A stretch of DNA of 64,000 bases. It comes from Actinoplanes octamycinicus (GTDB lineage Bacteria > Actinomycetota > Actinomycetes > Mycobacteriales > Micromonosporaceae). The position numbers and the translations under genes were made by a program. The notes beneath the pieces were generated by a model. That model was given only the letters and a program-made list of their open reading frames with translations, was not told where the DNA came from and did no database searches. The DNA lies in contig NZ_JACHNB010000001.1 in NCBI RefSeq assembly GCF_014205225.1, positions 7,607,501 through 7,671,500 on the forward strand, in the 5' to 3' direction. Positions 43,845-52,666 of the stretch are shown here, in pieces (the first letter of the stretch is position 1; the number at the start of each line of letters is the position of its first letter).

Positions 43845-44120
43845 GTGACGCGCGCTGCCGAGGTGCTGGAGACCGTCCTCAGCCGGGAGAGGCCGACCTC
43901 GCGGTGCTCCGCACGATCGCCGAGCCGGCCCGCACCCCCGGACCTGCGGACGGTGATCGAGGGCAGCGGGACCGCCGCCCCGCGCGACGCGATGCGCCGT
44001 CTCGGCTGTGACCTGGGCCAGGGCTACCGGCTGTGCCGCCCGGTGCACCCGGAGGACCTGCTCCGCACGATCGACCCGCCGCTGCCACCTGAGCCGGGTC
44101 CTCGCCGCGCGCACGGATAG
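43845..44120 (+). pseudogene. EAL-domain C-terminal remnant
   Basis: The frame reads DAMRRLGCDLGQGYRLCRP, then VHPEDLL, the standard end of an EAL domain (compare the intact copy in the protein at 33391, REMGCDLAQGFALSRPVP). The preceding 55 residues do not align and no GGDEF or EAL catalytic motif remains. A GTG at 43845 could start a 91-residue product, but a broken c-di-GMP gene is the better reading. Confidence 0.55.
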
Positions 44121-44159
44121 GTCAAGATACTCACCGTCGAGTGAGACGAGGGGGCGAGC

Positions 44160-44957
44160 GTGACCGATTTCGACAGCCAGCGGCGGCGCCCGTCGCGGGC
44201 CGACAACCTGCGGCTGACCCGGATGCCGCCCCGGCCGCCCCGCGTCGTGCCCGGCTACCCACCACCCGCCGCCCCGGCACCGCTCACCCCTGCCCCGACG
44301 AACGGCCCCGCGACCCCGCCCACCCCGGCCGGCAAGCCCGCTCGGAAGCGCGGCGGCTGGCTGGCCGGGATCGTGGTGCTGCTGCTCGCCACGGGCGCCG
44401 GAGTCGCGTACCGCTGGAAGTCGGAAGCGGCCGCAAGCCCCGCGACCACCGCGACCACCGCCTCCCCGGCCCCGGCGGTCGGCGTCGCGCCGGAGGAGCG
44501 GACCGCCGCGCCCACCGGCGCGCCCGCCGTCAGCAAGAGCCCGAAGGCGGTCACCGGCAAACCCAACCCGGCCCACGCCAACCTAGCCCTGCAGGCCACC
44601 TGCACCGCCTCCGGCGCCGAGGACGACTCCTGGCGGCCCGCCCTCGCCTGCGACGGTGACCAGGCGACCCGCTGGTCCAGCGCCTTCCAGGACAAGCAGT
44701 GGCTGCGCGCCGACCTCAAGCGCCGCTGGCAGCTCACCACCGTCACACTGGCGTGGGAGCGGTCCTACGCGGTCAGCTACCGCGTCGAGACCTCGGTGGA
44801 CGGCAAGACCTGGCAAAAGCTTTACGCCACCACCAAGGGCAAGGGCGGCACCGTCGAAATCCCGGCGAAGGGACGGGTCGCCCGTTTCGTCCGCGTCTAC
44901 GGCGTCAAGCGCCTCACCCGGTACGGCTACTCCCTCCTCGAGCTGGAGATCCGCTGA
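44160..44957 (+). CDS. membrane-anchored discoidin (F5/8 type C)-like protein
   Basis: 265 residues: a Pro/Arg-rich cytosolic N-terminus (about 1-60), one transmembrane helix (GGWLAGIVVLLLATGAGVAY), a Ser/Thr/Ala/Pro linker, and a C-terminal galactose-binding-like domain (DGDQATRWSSAFQDKQWLRADL; VTLAWERSYAVSYRVETSVDG; GRVARFVRVYGVKRL). It probably binds a cell-wall or extracellular glycan. GTG 44160. Its last 44 bp overlap the end of the convergent LuxR-type gene. Confidence 0.85.
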   Translation: MTDFDSQRRRPSRADNLRLTRMPPRPPRVVPGYPPPAAPAPLTPAPTNGPATPPTPAGKPARKRGGWLAGIVVLLLATGAGVAYRWKSEAAASPATTATTASPAPAVGVAPEERTAAPTGAPAVSKSPKAVTGKPNPAHANLALQATCTASGAEDDSWRPALACDGDQATRWSSAFQDKQWLRADLKRRWQLTTVTLAWERSYAVSYRVETSVDGKTWQKLYATTKGKGGTVEIPAKGRVARFVRVYGVKRLTRYGYSLLELEIR

Positions 44958-47607
44958 GTCTCTGCGATCGGGCGGCCTGGTAGTCACACCCGGCCGCCCG
45001 CAGCGCCGCCGCCGTTGCCCGCACCCGCTCGTCGTCCCCGGCGAGCAGGGCGTCGGCCCGGTCCACCAGGGCCGTCGCGACCGGGTTGCCGGTCACGATC
45101 TCCCGGGCCGCCGCGATCCGGGCCGCCGCCTGCGGGTGCCCGGCCAGCACCGCCGCCTCGGCGCGCAACGCCACATACCAGTGCAGCCAGATCCAGGTGA
45201 CCCACTTCCACACCTCGTCCGGCTCCGGGACCAGACGCTCCGCGGCCTCGGCGGCGCGGTCCTGATCGAGCAGCCGGATCGCGTCGAAGACGGCGCCGAA
45301 CCCATACGTGCACTCCGGGGTGACGCCCATCGTCTCCAGCACGCCGAGCCAGCGCTGCCGCTGCTCCTCGTCGCCGCGCAGCCCGTGCACCATGGCGACC
45401 GCGGCCGCCGCCGGGGCGAGCGCCGACTTGGCCGGGCGGCCGGCCCGCTGCCAGGACTCCAGGAACCGCTCGCCGTGCCGCAGCACCGCGTCGGTGTCGC
45501 CGGCGAGGGCCTCGGTCACCACCAGCCAGCAGCTGCCTCGGTGCCCGACCTCGCTCATCAGCGGATGGTCGGCGAGCTGCCGCCCGGCGCGGCGGGCGCC
45601 GGGCAGGTCACCGGCGCCGAGCGCGGTCTCGGCGGCCATCCCGAGCGCGTCGAGCAGCTCGTGCGTCGCGGCCGGGGTGTCCGGGAGGGCGGCCAGCAGG
45701 ATGATCCGCTTGCGGGCGGTCGCCGCGGTGCCGAACGTGTCGCCGGCCCAGCACTGCGCGCCGATCAGCGCGTCGAGCGCGGCCGACTCGGCGAGCGGGT
45801 CGCCGAGCCGGTGGGCCAGCTCGACGGCCCGCTCGGCGCGGGCGACCGTCTCCGGCACCGCGTTGTCGGCCGGGCCCTGCGCCGCCCCGAACGCGTCGCT
45901 GAGCACCCCGGCCTCGGCCAGCGCGACAGCGGCCCGGGCGGCCGGGTCGTCGCCGGCCAGCTCACCGGCCCGCTCGACCAGGGCGACGGTCTCCTGCCGG
46001 GTGGGCAGCTGGTCGAACTTGCCCCAGAACCGGTGCGTGGTGGTGGCCGCGGTGGCCAGGTCACGGGCGGCGGCGGCCGGGTCCGGGCTGATCTCGGCGG
46101 CGGCCAGCAGATAGCGGTAGGTGTCGTCGCCGCGGATCCGGCAGCCGGCGACGGCGGCCGCCTGCCGGAACATCTCGGCGGCCTCGGCCGGGTCGGGAGC
46201 CAGCCGGGCGGCCTGCTCGAACCGGATCTGGGACTCAGAGGCGAGCTTGCGGGCGAAGGTCAGCTCGGCGAGCCGCCTGGTCAGCCGGTAGTCCTCGGAC
46301 CAGCCCTGCGCCGCGCGCAGGTCGTCGGCGACGGCGTCGAACCGGACCCGCCACTCCGGCCCGAGACCGGCCAGCCGGTCGGCCTGGCAGGCGCACCACG
46401 CCAGGTGCCGGGCCCGGGCCTGGTCCAGCTCGCCGGTGGCGGTGAGCTGGTCGGTCGCATACTGCCGGATGGTCTGCAACATCCGGAACTCGGTGCCGGC
46501 CGGGGACGGCGTGACCACCAGCAGGCTCTGCTCGGCCAGCCGGGCCAGCCCGTCCGCGGTGGCACCGGCCACCTCGGCCGCGGCGTCCAGGGTGAACGGC
46601 GAGACGAACACCGACAGCCGCCGCAGCAGCGCCTGGTCCTGCGGGTCGAGCAGCGCGTGGCTCCAGTCCAGCGCGGCGCGCACCGACCGGTGCCGCTCGT
46701 CGGTGCGCGAGCCGCCCTCCAGCATCCGCAGCGGGTCGGCCAGCCCGGCGGTCAGCCCGTCCAGCCCGAGGGCCGACCAGCGGGCCGCGGCGAGCTCGAT
46801 GGCCAGGGCCATCCCGTCCAGGCGGGCGCAGAACGCGGCGATCGGGTCGCGCAGCGCGTGGTTGGGCGGCCAGCTCGCGGCGGCCGCCCGGTCCAGGAAC
46901 AGCGCCACCGCGTCCGACTCGCCGCCGCCCTCGAGCGAGAGCGGCGGCACCGGATAGACCCGCTCGAACGGGACCATCAACCGGGCCCGGCTGGTCGCCA
47001 GCACCGCCACCCGCGGGCAGCTGGACAGCAGTTTCTCCAGGAAGGGGGCGACGCCGTCGCGGACCTGCTCGCAGTTGTCCAGCACCAGCAGCACGGACCG
47101 GTCGGCGAGGGCGTCCACCACCGACTCGGTCATCGCCCGGCCGAGCTGCTCGCCGATGCCCATCGCGGCGGCGACCGCGGCCGCGACCACGCACGGGCCG
47201 GGGCCGGTCACCGGGACCAGGTCGACGAACCAGACGCCGTCGGGATAGCCCGCGCCGATCTCGGCGGCGACCGCCAGGGCCAGCCGGGTCTTGCCGACCC
47301 CGCCCGGCCCGACCGCGGTGACCTGCCGGTGCGCCGCGAGCAGCTCGGCGAGGGCGGCGCGCTCGGGCACCCGGCCGACGAACGAGGTGAGCGGGGTCGG
47401 CAGCGGGTTTCGCGACGGCGCCTGCGAGAAGCCGGCCAGGGCCCGGCGGTCGGTGACGTCCAGTTTGCGCAGCAGGGCGGAGACGTGACTCTCCACGGTG
47501 CGCACCGAGATGAACAGTTTCGCGGCGATCTCCGCGTTGCTCAGGTGCTGCCCGACCAGGGCCAGCACCTCCGCCTCGCGGGCCGAGACCTCCGTCGTCA
47601 CCGTCAT
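44914..47607 (-). CDS. LuxR-type regulator with NB-ARC-like ATPase
   Basis: 897 residues. Unusually, the LuxR helix-turn-helix is N-terminal (SAREAEVLALVGQHLSNAEI, then RTVESHVSALLRKLDV, about 7-55). It is followed by a STAND-type ATPase with Walker A GPGGVGKT (100-107) and the Walker B-like VLLVLDNCEQ, then a winged helix and about 500 residues of TPR-like helices. The class acts as a ligand-gated switch; the signal is unknown. ATG 47607 is chosen over ATG 47616 because CATAAT lies 7 nt upstream. Divergent from an MFS gene it may regulate. Confidence 0.88.
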   Translation of the reverse strand: MTVTTEVSAREAEVLALVGQHLSNAEIAAKLFISVRTVESHVSALLRKLDVTDRRALAGFSQAPSRNPLPTPLTSFVGRVPERAALAELLAAHRQVTAVGPGGVGKTRLALAVAAEIGAGYPDGVWFVDLVPVTGPGPCVVAAAVAAAMGIGEQLGRAMTESVVDALADRSVLLVLDNCEQVRDGVAPFLEKLLSSCPRVAVLATSRARLMVPFERVYPVPPLSLEGGGESDAVALFLDRAAAASWPPNHALRDPIAAFCARLDGMALAIELAAARWSALGLDGLTAGLADPLRMLEGGSRTDERHRSVRAALDWSHALLDPQDQALLRRLSVFVSPFTLDAAAEVAGATADGLARLAEQSLLVVTPSPAGTEFRMLQTIRQYATDQLTATGELDQARARHLAWCACQADRLAGLGPEWRVRFDAVADDLRAAQGWSEDYRLTRRLAELTFARKLASESQIRFEQAARLAPDPAEAAEMFRQAAAVAGCRIRGDDTYRYLLAAAEISPDPAAAARDLATAATTTHRFWGKFDQLPTRQETVALVERAGELAGDDPAARAAVALAEAGVLSDAFGAAQGPADNAVPETVARAERAVELAHRLGDPLAESAALDALIGAQCWAGDTFGTAATARKRIILLAALPDTPAATHELLDALGMAAETALGAGDLPGARRAGRQLADHPLMSEVGHRGSCWLVVTEALAGDTDAVLRHGERFLESWQRAGRPAKSALAPAAAAVAMVHGLRGDEEQRQRWLGVLETMGVTPECTYGFGAVFDAIRLLDQDRAAEAAERLVPEPDEVWKWVTWIWLHWYVALRAEAAVLAGHPQAAARIAAAREIVTGNPVATALVDRADALLAGDDERVRATAAALRAAGCDYQAARSQRLSGSPARGGSSRTG

Positions 47608-47614
47608 GCGGCCC

Positions 47615-47620
47615 ATTATG
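47615..47620 (-). promoter_or_regulatory. leaderless -10 box (LuxR-ATPase gene)
   Basis: CATAAT on the minus strand, one base from TATAAT, then 7 nt and ATG 47607. Confidence 0.5.
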
Positions 47621-47715
47621 GCCCGGCCGGCGCTCACCGAATTTCCCACGAATCAGTATTCGTCTCCGTGGCCGCCACCGATGCCCGGCCCGGCCGGGTC
47701 CAGCACGATCGGGAC

Positions 47716-48945
47716 ATGCGTGAACTGCTGAGACATCCCGTCGTCCCGGGTCTGCTGGTGTCCGCGCTCGGCGACGGCATGAGCCTGGTCGCGGTCGCCT
47801 GGCTGGCCGTCCAGATCGCCCCGGCCGGGCAGGCCGGCGCCTGGACCGGGCTGGCGGTGGCCGCCTACGCGCTGCCCGCCTCGCTCGGCGCCGCGCTGCT
47901 GTCCCGGTTCATGCGCGGCCTGCGGGCCGCCCGGCTGGTCGCGGTGGACGCCACCCTGCGGGCCGTCGCCCTCGGCGCGATCGCGATCCTCGCGATCGCC
48001 GGTTCGCTCACCCCGTTCCGGTACGTCCTGCTCCTGGCCGTCTCGTCGCTGCTGCACGCCTGGGGCAGCGCCGGCGCCTACACCCTGGTCGCCGAACTGC
48101 TCCCGGACGAGCAGCGGGTGGCCGGCAACGCCCTGCTCTCCACGTTCACCCAGGCCTCGATCATCGTCGGCCCGGCGATCGCCGGCACGGTCACCGGGCT
48201 CGCCGGTCCGGGCTGGGTGATCGGCGCCGACGCGGCCAGTTTCGCGGTGCTCGCCGTCGCCGCCTGGTCGGTCTCCGCCCGCCGCGCCCATCAGGCGCCA
48301 CCGCCGCGGGAGTCCACCGCCGGCGCCTGGCAGACCCTGCGGGACCGGCCCCGGCTGCTCGGCCTGCTGCTGGTCACCATGGTGTTCTTCTTCCTCTACG
48401 GCCCGGTCGAGGTGGCCCTGCCGGTGCACGTGGCCGAGGACCTGCACGGCTCGGCCGGCCTGCTCGGGCTCTACTGGACCGTGTTCGGCGTCGGTGCCAC
48501 CATCGGCGCGCTCGGCGCCGGCCTGCTCGCCCGGTTCCCGCCGGCGCCGGTGGTGGCCGCGATCATCGTCGGCTGGGGCGCCGCCCTGCTCCCGCTGGGC
48601 CTGACCGACGCGATCTGGCCGGGCCTGCTCGGGCTCGCCGCCGGTGGGCTGATCTACGGGCCGTTCACGGCGATCTCCACCGGGCTGTTCCAGCGGGGCG
48701 CGCCACCGGAGGCGCTCAGCCGGGTGCTGGCCGCCCGCTCGGCGCTGACCATCCCGGCCACCTCGCTCGGCACGCTGCTCGGCGGGCCGCTGGTCGCCCT
48801 GCTCGGCGGGCAGCTCACCCTGCTGCTGTCCGGCCTGGTCACGGTGCTGCTCGGGGTGGGTGTCGCGGTCGCCGTCCGGGGCCGTTCCGTGGCGCGTTCC
48901 GTGGTCGCCACGGATGTGGAACGGGCCCACCGGCCGCGAAGCTGA
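47716..48945 (+). CDS. MFS transporter
   Basis: 409-residue MFS_3-type transporter with about 12 helices; opening LLRHPVVPGLLVSALGDGMSLVAV and the central loop RPRLLGLLLVTMVFFFLYGPVEV are typical of actinomycete efflux proteins. It diverges from the LuxR-type ATPase regulator across 108 bp, so it may be its target. ATG 47716 lacks a convincing ribosome-binding sequence. Confidence 0.87.
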   Translation: MRELLRHPVVPGLLVSALGDGMSLVAVAWLAVQIAPAGQAGAWTGLAVAAYALPASLGAALLSRFMRGLRAARLVAVDATLRAVALGAIAILAIAGSLTPFRYVLLLAVSSLLHAWGSAGAYTLVAELLPDEQRVAGNALLSTFTQASIIVGPAIAGTVTGLAGPGWVIGADAASFAVLAVAAWSVSARRAHQAPPPRESTAGAWQTLRDRPRLLGLLLVTMVFFFLYGPVEVALPVHVAEDLHGSAGLLGLYWTVFGVGATIGALGAGLLARFPPAPVVAAIIVGWGAALLPLGLTDAIWPGLLGLAAGGLIYGPFTAISTGLFQRGAPPEALSRVLAARSALTIPATSLGTLLGGPLVALLGGQLTLLLSGLVTVLLGVGVAVAVRGRSVARSVVATDVERAHRPRS

Positions 48946-48976
48946 ACGCATCACCTCCACGGAACAGGGAGCGACC

Positions 48977-49315
48977 ATGACTCTGCGAATCACCACCGTG
49001 CTGCACTCGGTGTCCGACCTGGACGCGGCGAAGAAGCTCTACACGGCCCTGCTCGGCATCGCCCCGCAGACCGACACCTCCTACTACGTCGGCTTCGACA
49101 CCGCCGATCAGCACCTCGGCCTGATCCCGGCCAAGGACGGGGTGGCCGCCCCGGTCGCCTACTGGGCGGTCACCGGCATCGACGCCAAGGTGGCCGAGCT
49201 GACCGCAGCCGGCGCCACGGTCCGGGAGAAGCCGCACGACGTCGGCGGCGGCCGGCTGATCGCCACCGTCACCGACCCGGACGGCACCGTGATCGGCCTG
49301 CTGCAGGACAGCTGA
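48977..49315 (+). CDS. VOC-family (glyoxalase-like) protein
   Basis: 112-residue single vicinal-oxygen-chelate module: LHSVSDLDAAKKLYTALLGI at the start, DQHLGLIP in the middle and TVTDPDGTVIGLLQ at the end, the usual babab pattern. It may act as a dimeric metalloenzyme or a binding/resistance protein. AGGGAG lies upstream of ATG, and it follows the MFS gene by 31 bp, so the two are probably co-transcribed. Confidence 0.88.
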   Translation: MTLRITTVLHSVSDLDAAKKLYTALLGIAPQTDTSYYVGFDTADQHLGLIPAKDGVAAPVAYWAVTGIDAKVAELTAAGATVREKPHDVGGGRLIATVTDPDGTVIGLLQDS

Positions 49316-49322
49316 CACCCGG

Positions 49323-49355
49323 CGGGTGGCAGGGGCCGGCGGCCCCTGCCACCCG
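49323..49355. terminator. perfect 15-bp hairpin between convergent genes
   Basis: CGGGTGGCAGGGGCC (49323-49337) pairs fully with 49341-49355 around a 3-nt loop. It is 7 nt after the VOC stop and before the convergent stop at 49382, so it is likely a bidirectional terminator. Confidence 0.75.
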
Positions 49356-49381
49356 GCCGTTCGCGCGGCTCTCCGGTACGC

Positions 49382-50671
49382 CTACACCCGCACGGTGATG
49401 ATGTCGGCGTGGCCCCGCTCGGCGGTCGTCCAGCGAACCATGTCACCGTGCAGCCGCCGCAGGCGCCGCGGGTCGAACGCCTCCTCCGGCGCGTCGAACG
49501 CCTCCCACACGATCATGAAGACCCGGTCCAGCAGACCGGTCCCGCTGCGCCCCAGCAGCGCCAGCCCGCCGTCGTCGGCGATCCCCCACACCGTCCCCGG
49601 CTGCGACCTGATCACCACCGCGCCCAGATACGCCGTGACCAGCTCGACCGTCGCCCGGTACCAGGGCTCGAACGGCGCCCCGTTCCACCGCCGGCCCGCC
49701 CCGTCGAGCGGGTAGAACCGGGCGGCGAACACCGGTTCGGCCCCGGCCAGCCCGGTCCGCAGCCGGTCCGCGCTGACCCGCAGCCAGGCCCACAGCTCGT
49801 CGAGCGACTCCGGCGAACCGTCCAGCGGCAGCCCGGTCAGCTCGCGCAGCCGCTGCGTCCACGCCTGCGCGCCGGTCTGCCAGGCGATCAGGGTGGCCTC
49901 GTCGGTCCGGCTCAGCCGCGGGTCGGCCGCGGTCTCCAGCGGCGGCACCCCGAGCCGCTCGGCGTACCGCGCCGAGTACGGCCGGTGCCGTGGCTGCTGC
50001 CGCTCGTAGTCCGCCTGGTACAGCTGCCACGCCTCGGCGACCCGGCCCCGGGTCAGCAGCGCCCGGGCCCGGAACAGGCCGGGCGGCGCCTGCTCCAGGA
50101 TCCCGTCGACCGACGACAGCGCCGCCAGCTCCGGCCGCACCCGCCCGCTCAGCTCCTCGGCGAACCCGGCCGCGTCGCCCAGCTCCACGAAGCAGTCCTT
50201 GAGGAAGTACCGCGCGTCGTCCGGCACGGTCAGCACCACCCGGGCCATCACCCGCACCTGATGCTCGTCCGTGCTCCGCCCGAACTCGTGGTCCAGGCTG
50301 ATCACGTGGGTCACCTCGTCGTCCAGCACCCGGGTCAGCACCCAGCCGTCGCGCTGGAATTCGGGGAACAGGCCGGCCGCCGTGGCGACCCGTGCCTGCA
50401 TCGCCACCATCCACGGTTTCCGTTCCCGCTTGGCCCGGTCCCACCAGCGGCCCAGCATGCGGGCGATGCGCTCGGCCGGAACGCCGCCCGCGGTGATCTC
50501 GACGATCTCCCGCTCCACGTGCTCCACCGCGGTCACCCCGGGCACCGTGGCCAGGAACGCGACCGCGCCCTCCATCAGGTCCTCCCGCGCCACCCGGACG
50601 TCCTCGCCGAACACCAGGACGTGCGTGAAGGAGCACTCGCCGCCGGCCGCCGTCAGCTCCCAGTCCTCCAC
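49382..50671 (-). CDS. hypothetical protein
   Basis: About 429 residues from GTG 50671 (VEDWELTAAGGECSFTHVLVFG); the frame also allows ATG 50716. Soluble, with many Trp, Arg and Glu. Distinct segments include GRWWDRAKRERKPWMVAMQ, DGWVLTRVLDDEVTHVISLD and AFDAPEEAFDPRRLRRLHGD. I do not recognise the family. GTG 50671 is preferred because the ATG choice would make the two divergent start codons overlap (CCATGG) and leave no room for a promoter; a CATACT box lies 9 nt before the GTG. Confidence 0.6.
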   Translation of the reverse strand: MEDWELTAAGGECSFTHVLVFGEDVRVAREDLMEGAVAFLATVPGVTAVEHVEREIVEITAGGVPAERIARMLGRWWDRAKRERKPWMVAMQARVATAAGLFPEFQRDGWVLTRVLDDEVTHVISLDHEFGRSTDEHQVRVMARVVLTVPDDARYFLKDCFVELGDAAGFAEELSGRVRPELAALSSVDGILEQAPPGLFRARALLTRGRVAEAWQLYQADYERQQPRHRPYSARYAERLGVPPLETAADPRLSRTDEATLIAWQTGAQAWTQRLRELTGLPLDGSPESLDELWAWLRVSADRLRTGLAGAEPVFAARFYPLDGAGRRWNGAPFEPWYRATVELVTAYLGAVVIRSQPGTVWGIADDGGLALLGRSGTGLLDRVFMIVWEAFDAPEEAFDPRRLRRLHGDMVRWTTAERGHADIITVRV

Positions 50672-50701
50672 GGCGGCCAGTATGCCGCGCTCGGGCTCGG
50701 C

Positions 50702-50707
50702 TAGCGT
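50702..50707 (+). promoter_or_regulatory. leaderless -10 box (PHP gene)
   Basis: TAGCGT, then 7 nt and ATG 50715; no ribosome-binding sequence. Confidence 0.5.
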
Positions 50708-50714
50708 GATCACC

Positions 50715-51560
50715 ATGGCGCTCCCCGCGGACAGTCACGTGCACAGCGAGTTCTCCTGGGACACCCTGCTCGGGTCGATGGAGCGCACCTGCGAACGGGC
50801 CGTCGCGATCGGCCTCCCGGCGCTCGCCTTCACCGAGCACGTCGACCACACCCGCTGGACCGTGCCGACCGAGGGCCCCTACGCCAGCAAGGAGCTGATC
50901 GCCGCGGCCGACCCGGACGGCCTGATCACCCCGCCGGCCTTCGACGTGGCCGGCTACCTGGAGACGATCGACCGCTGCCGCACCCGGTTCCCGCAGCTGC
51001 GCATCCTGACCGGCCTGGAGGTCGGCGAGCCGCACTGGCACGCGCGGCAGTGCGCGCAGATCCTCGCCCAGGGCACCTTCGACCGGGTCCTCGGCTCGTT
51101 GCACTGCCTGCCGGACGGCGCCGGTTTCGCCGAGCCGTGGGCCCTCTTCCCGCACCGCGACCCGGCCGAGCTGATCCGCGAGTACCTCACCGAGATCCCC
51201 CGGATGGTCGCCGGCGACCATCCGTTCACCGTGCTGGCGCACATCGACTATCCGCTGCGCTTCTGGCCCGCCGACCGGTCCGGGCCGTTCGACCCGGGGT
51301 TGTTCGAGGACCATTTCCGGTACGCCCTGCGCGCCACCGCCGAGTCCGGCCGCGCCCTGGAGATCAACACCCGGATCCCGCTCGACGCGACCATCCTGCG
51401 CTGGTGGCACGAGGAGGGTGGCCAGGCGGTCAGCTTCGGCAGCGACGCGCACCGCCCCGACCTTCTCGCCCACGGCTTCCCGGAGGCCGCCGCGCTGGCC
51501 GAGGCGCACGGCTTCCGCCCGGGCCGCCACCCCTACGACCTCTGGCCCCGGCTCAGCTGA
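50715..51560 (+). CDS. PHP-domain hydrolase (histidinol-phosphatase-like)
   Basis: 281-residue PHP-fold metal hydrolase. The ligands are visible in order: DSHVHSEFSWD, FTEHVDH, TGLEVGEPHWH, SLHCLPD, AHIDYP, EINTR and the C-terminal FGSDAHRP. The pattern matches the HisK-type histinol phosphatase/PHP group, but with no his genes nearby the substrate may be another phosphate ester. The TAGCGT box supports ATG 50715 as the first base of the mRNA. Confidence 0.88.
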   Translation: MALPADSHVHSEFSWDTLLGSMERTCERAVAIGLPALAFTEHVDHTRWTVPTEGPYASKELIAAADPDGLITPPAFDVAGYLETIDRCRTRFPQLRILTGLEVGEPHWHARQCAQILAQGTFDRVLGSLHCLPDGAGFAEPWALFPHRDPAELIREYLTEIPRMVAGDHPFTVLAHIDYPLRFWPADRSGPFDPGLFEDHFRYALRATAESGRALEINTRIPLDATILRWWHEEGGQAVSFGSDAHRPDLLAHGFPEAAALAEAHGFRPGRHPYDLWPRLS

Positions 51561-52529
51561 TCACCAGGCCCAGGCCTCCGGGGCGGGACCACCGTTGCCG
51601 ACCGGCGGGAAGATCTCGTCGAGGCGGGCCAGCACGTCGGCGGGCAGCGGCGTGACCGGCACGTCCAACTGCTCCGGGGTGCGCGGCCCGAGGATCGGGG
51701 CGGTGACCTCCGGCCGGGACAGCAGCCAGCCGATCGCCACCGCGGTTGGTGCCGAGCCCAGCTCGGCGCAAAGGTCCTCGAAGCGCTGCAGGGCAGCCCG
51801 GTGCGGCTCGACCCGGTCCGGGGCGTGCAGGACGCTGCGACCCGGGACGCCGTCACGCTGCTTGCGCAGCGCGCCGGAGAGGGCACCGAAGTGCAGCGGC
51901 GAGTAGGGCAGGATGCCGATGCCCAGCTCAGCCGCGGCCGGTAGCACCTCCAACTCGACGTGCCGGGTCAGCAGATTGTATTTGCACTGTTCGGAGACGA
52001 TGCCGAGGTGGTGGCGACGGTCGGCGGCGGCCTGGGCGCGGGCCAGGTGCCAGCCGGCGAAGTTCGACGAGCCGGCGTACCGGATCTTGCCTTGGGTGGT
52101 GAGCGTCTCCATCGCCTGCCAGATCTCCTCCCACGGGGTGCCGCGGTCGATGTGGTGCATCTGGAACAGGTCGATCCAGTCGGTGCCGAGCCGGCGCAGC
52201 GACGCCTCGCAGGAAGCGATGATGTTGCGGGCGGACAGGCCACGGTCGTTCGGGTCGGCGGACATCGGCGCGTAGACCTTGGTGGCCAGCACGGTCCGGT
52301 CCCGAGCGCCGGTCTTCGCCAGCCAGCTGCCGATGATCCGTTCGCTGAGGCCGTCGCCGTCCTCCCGGCCGTACATGTTCGCGGTGTCGACGAGGTTGAT
52401 GCCGAGGTCGGCGGCGTGGCCGAGCACGGCGTGCGCCGCGTCCTCGTCGATCTGCCAGCCGAAGTTCATCGTGCCGAGGGCGAGGCGGCTGACGGTCAGG
52501 CCGGTCCGGCCGAGACGGGTGTAGTCCAT
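51561..52529 (-). CDS. aldo/keto reductase
   Basis: 322-residue NADPH-dependent reductase with the AKR tetrad visible: Asp and Tyr in VDTANMYG, Lys in LATKVY, and His in FQMHHID. The YajO/AKR11-like form (YTRLGRTGLTVSRLALGTMNFG at the N-terminus, GPRTPEQLD near the end) is general and the substrate unknown. TACCGT ends 7 nt before ATG 52529, so it is probably leaderless; a 20-bp dyad sits further upstream. Confidence 0.93.
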   Translation of the reverse strand: MDYTRLGRTGLTVSRLALGTMNFGWQIDEDAAHAVLGHAADLGINLVDTANMYGREDGDGLSERIIGSWLAKTGARDRTVLATKVYAPMSADPNDRGLSARNIIASCEASLRRLGTDWIDLFQMHHIDRGTPWEEIWQAMETLTTQGKIRYAGSSNFAGWHLARAQAAADRRHHLGIVSEQCKYNLLTRHVELEVLPAAAELGIGILPYSPLHFGALSGALRKQRDGVPGRSVLHAPDRVEPHRAALQRFEDLCAELGSAPTAVAIGWLLSRPEVTAPILGPRTPEQLDVPVTPLPADVLARLDEIFPPVGNGGPAPEAWAW

Positions 52530-52536
52530 GGCCGGG

Positions 52537-52542
52537 ACGGTA
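52537..52542 (-). promoter_or_regulatory. leaderless -10 box (aldo/keto reductase gene)
   Basis: Minus-strand TACCGT, then 7 nt and ATG 52529. Confidence 0.5.
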
Positions 52543-52568
52543 GGCGGGCCGGGCCGCCGGCCGGTATT

Positions 52569-52588
52569 CGTTCGACCGTGGTCGAACG
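52569..52588. promoter_or_regulatory. operator-like dyad upstream of the aldo/keto reductase
   Basis: CGTTCGACC-GT-GGTCGAACG: two perfect 9-bp arms with a 2-bp centre. It lies just upstream of where the -35 region would be, 40 bp before the start. The 2-nt centre is too tight for a good RNA hairpin, so a protein-binding site is favoured. Confidence 0.5.
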
Positions 52589-52666
52589 CTCCGGTGACCG
52601 CGCGGGATTTCCGGGCCGCCCGACCCGGCCGGATTGCGGTGCGCGCACTCGCCGATGGCGAGCGGA

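Noticed and set aside
44656..48945. 1429-codon open frame on the plus strand
   Set aside because: Only its last 410 codons (from 47716) encode a real MFS protein. The rest runs antisense to the LuxR-type ATPase gene and translates to Arg/Gly/Pro-rich sequence without domains, a product of GC bias.
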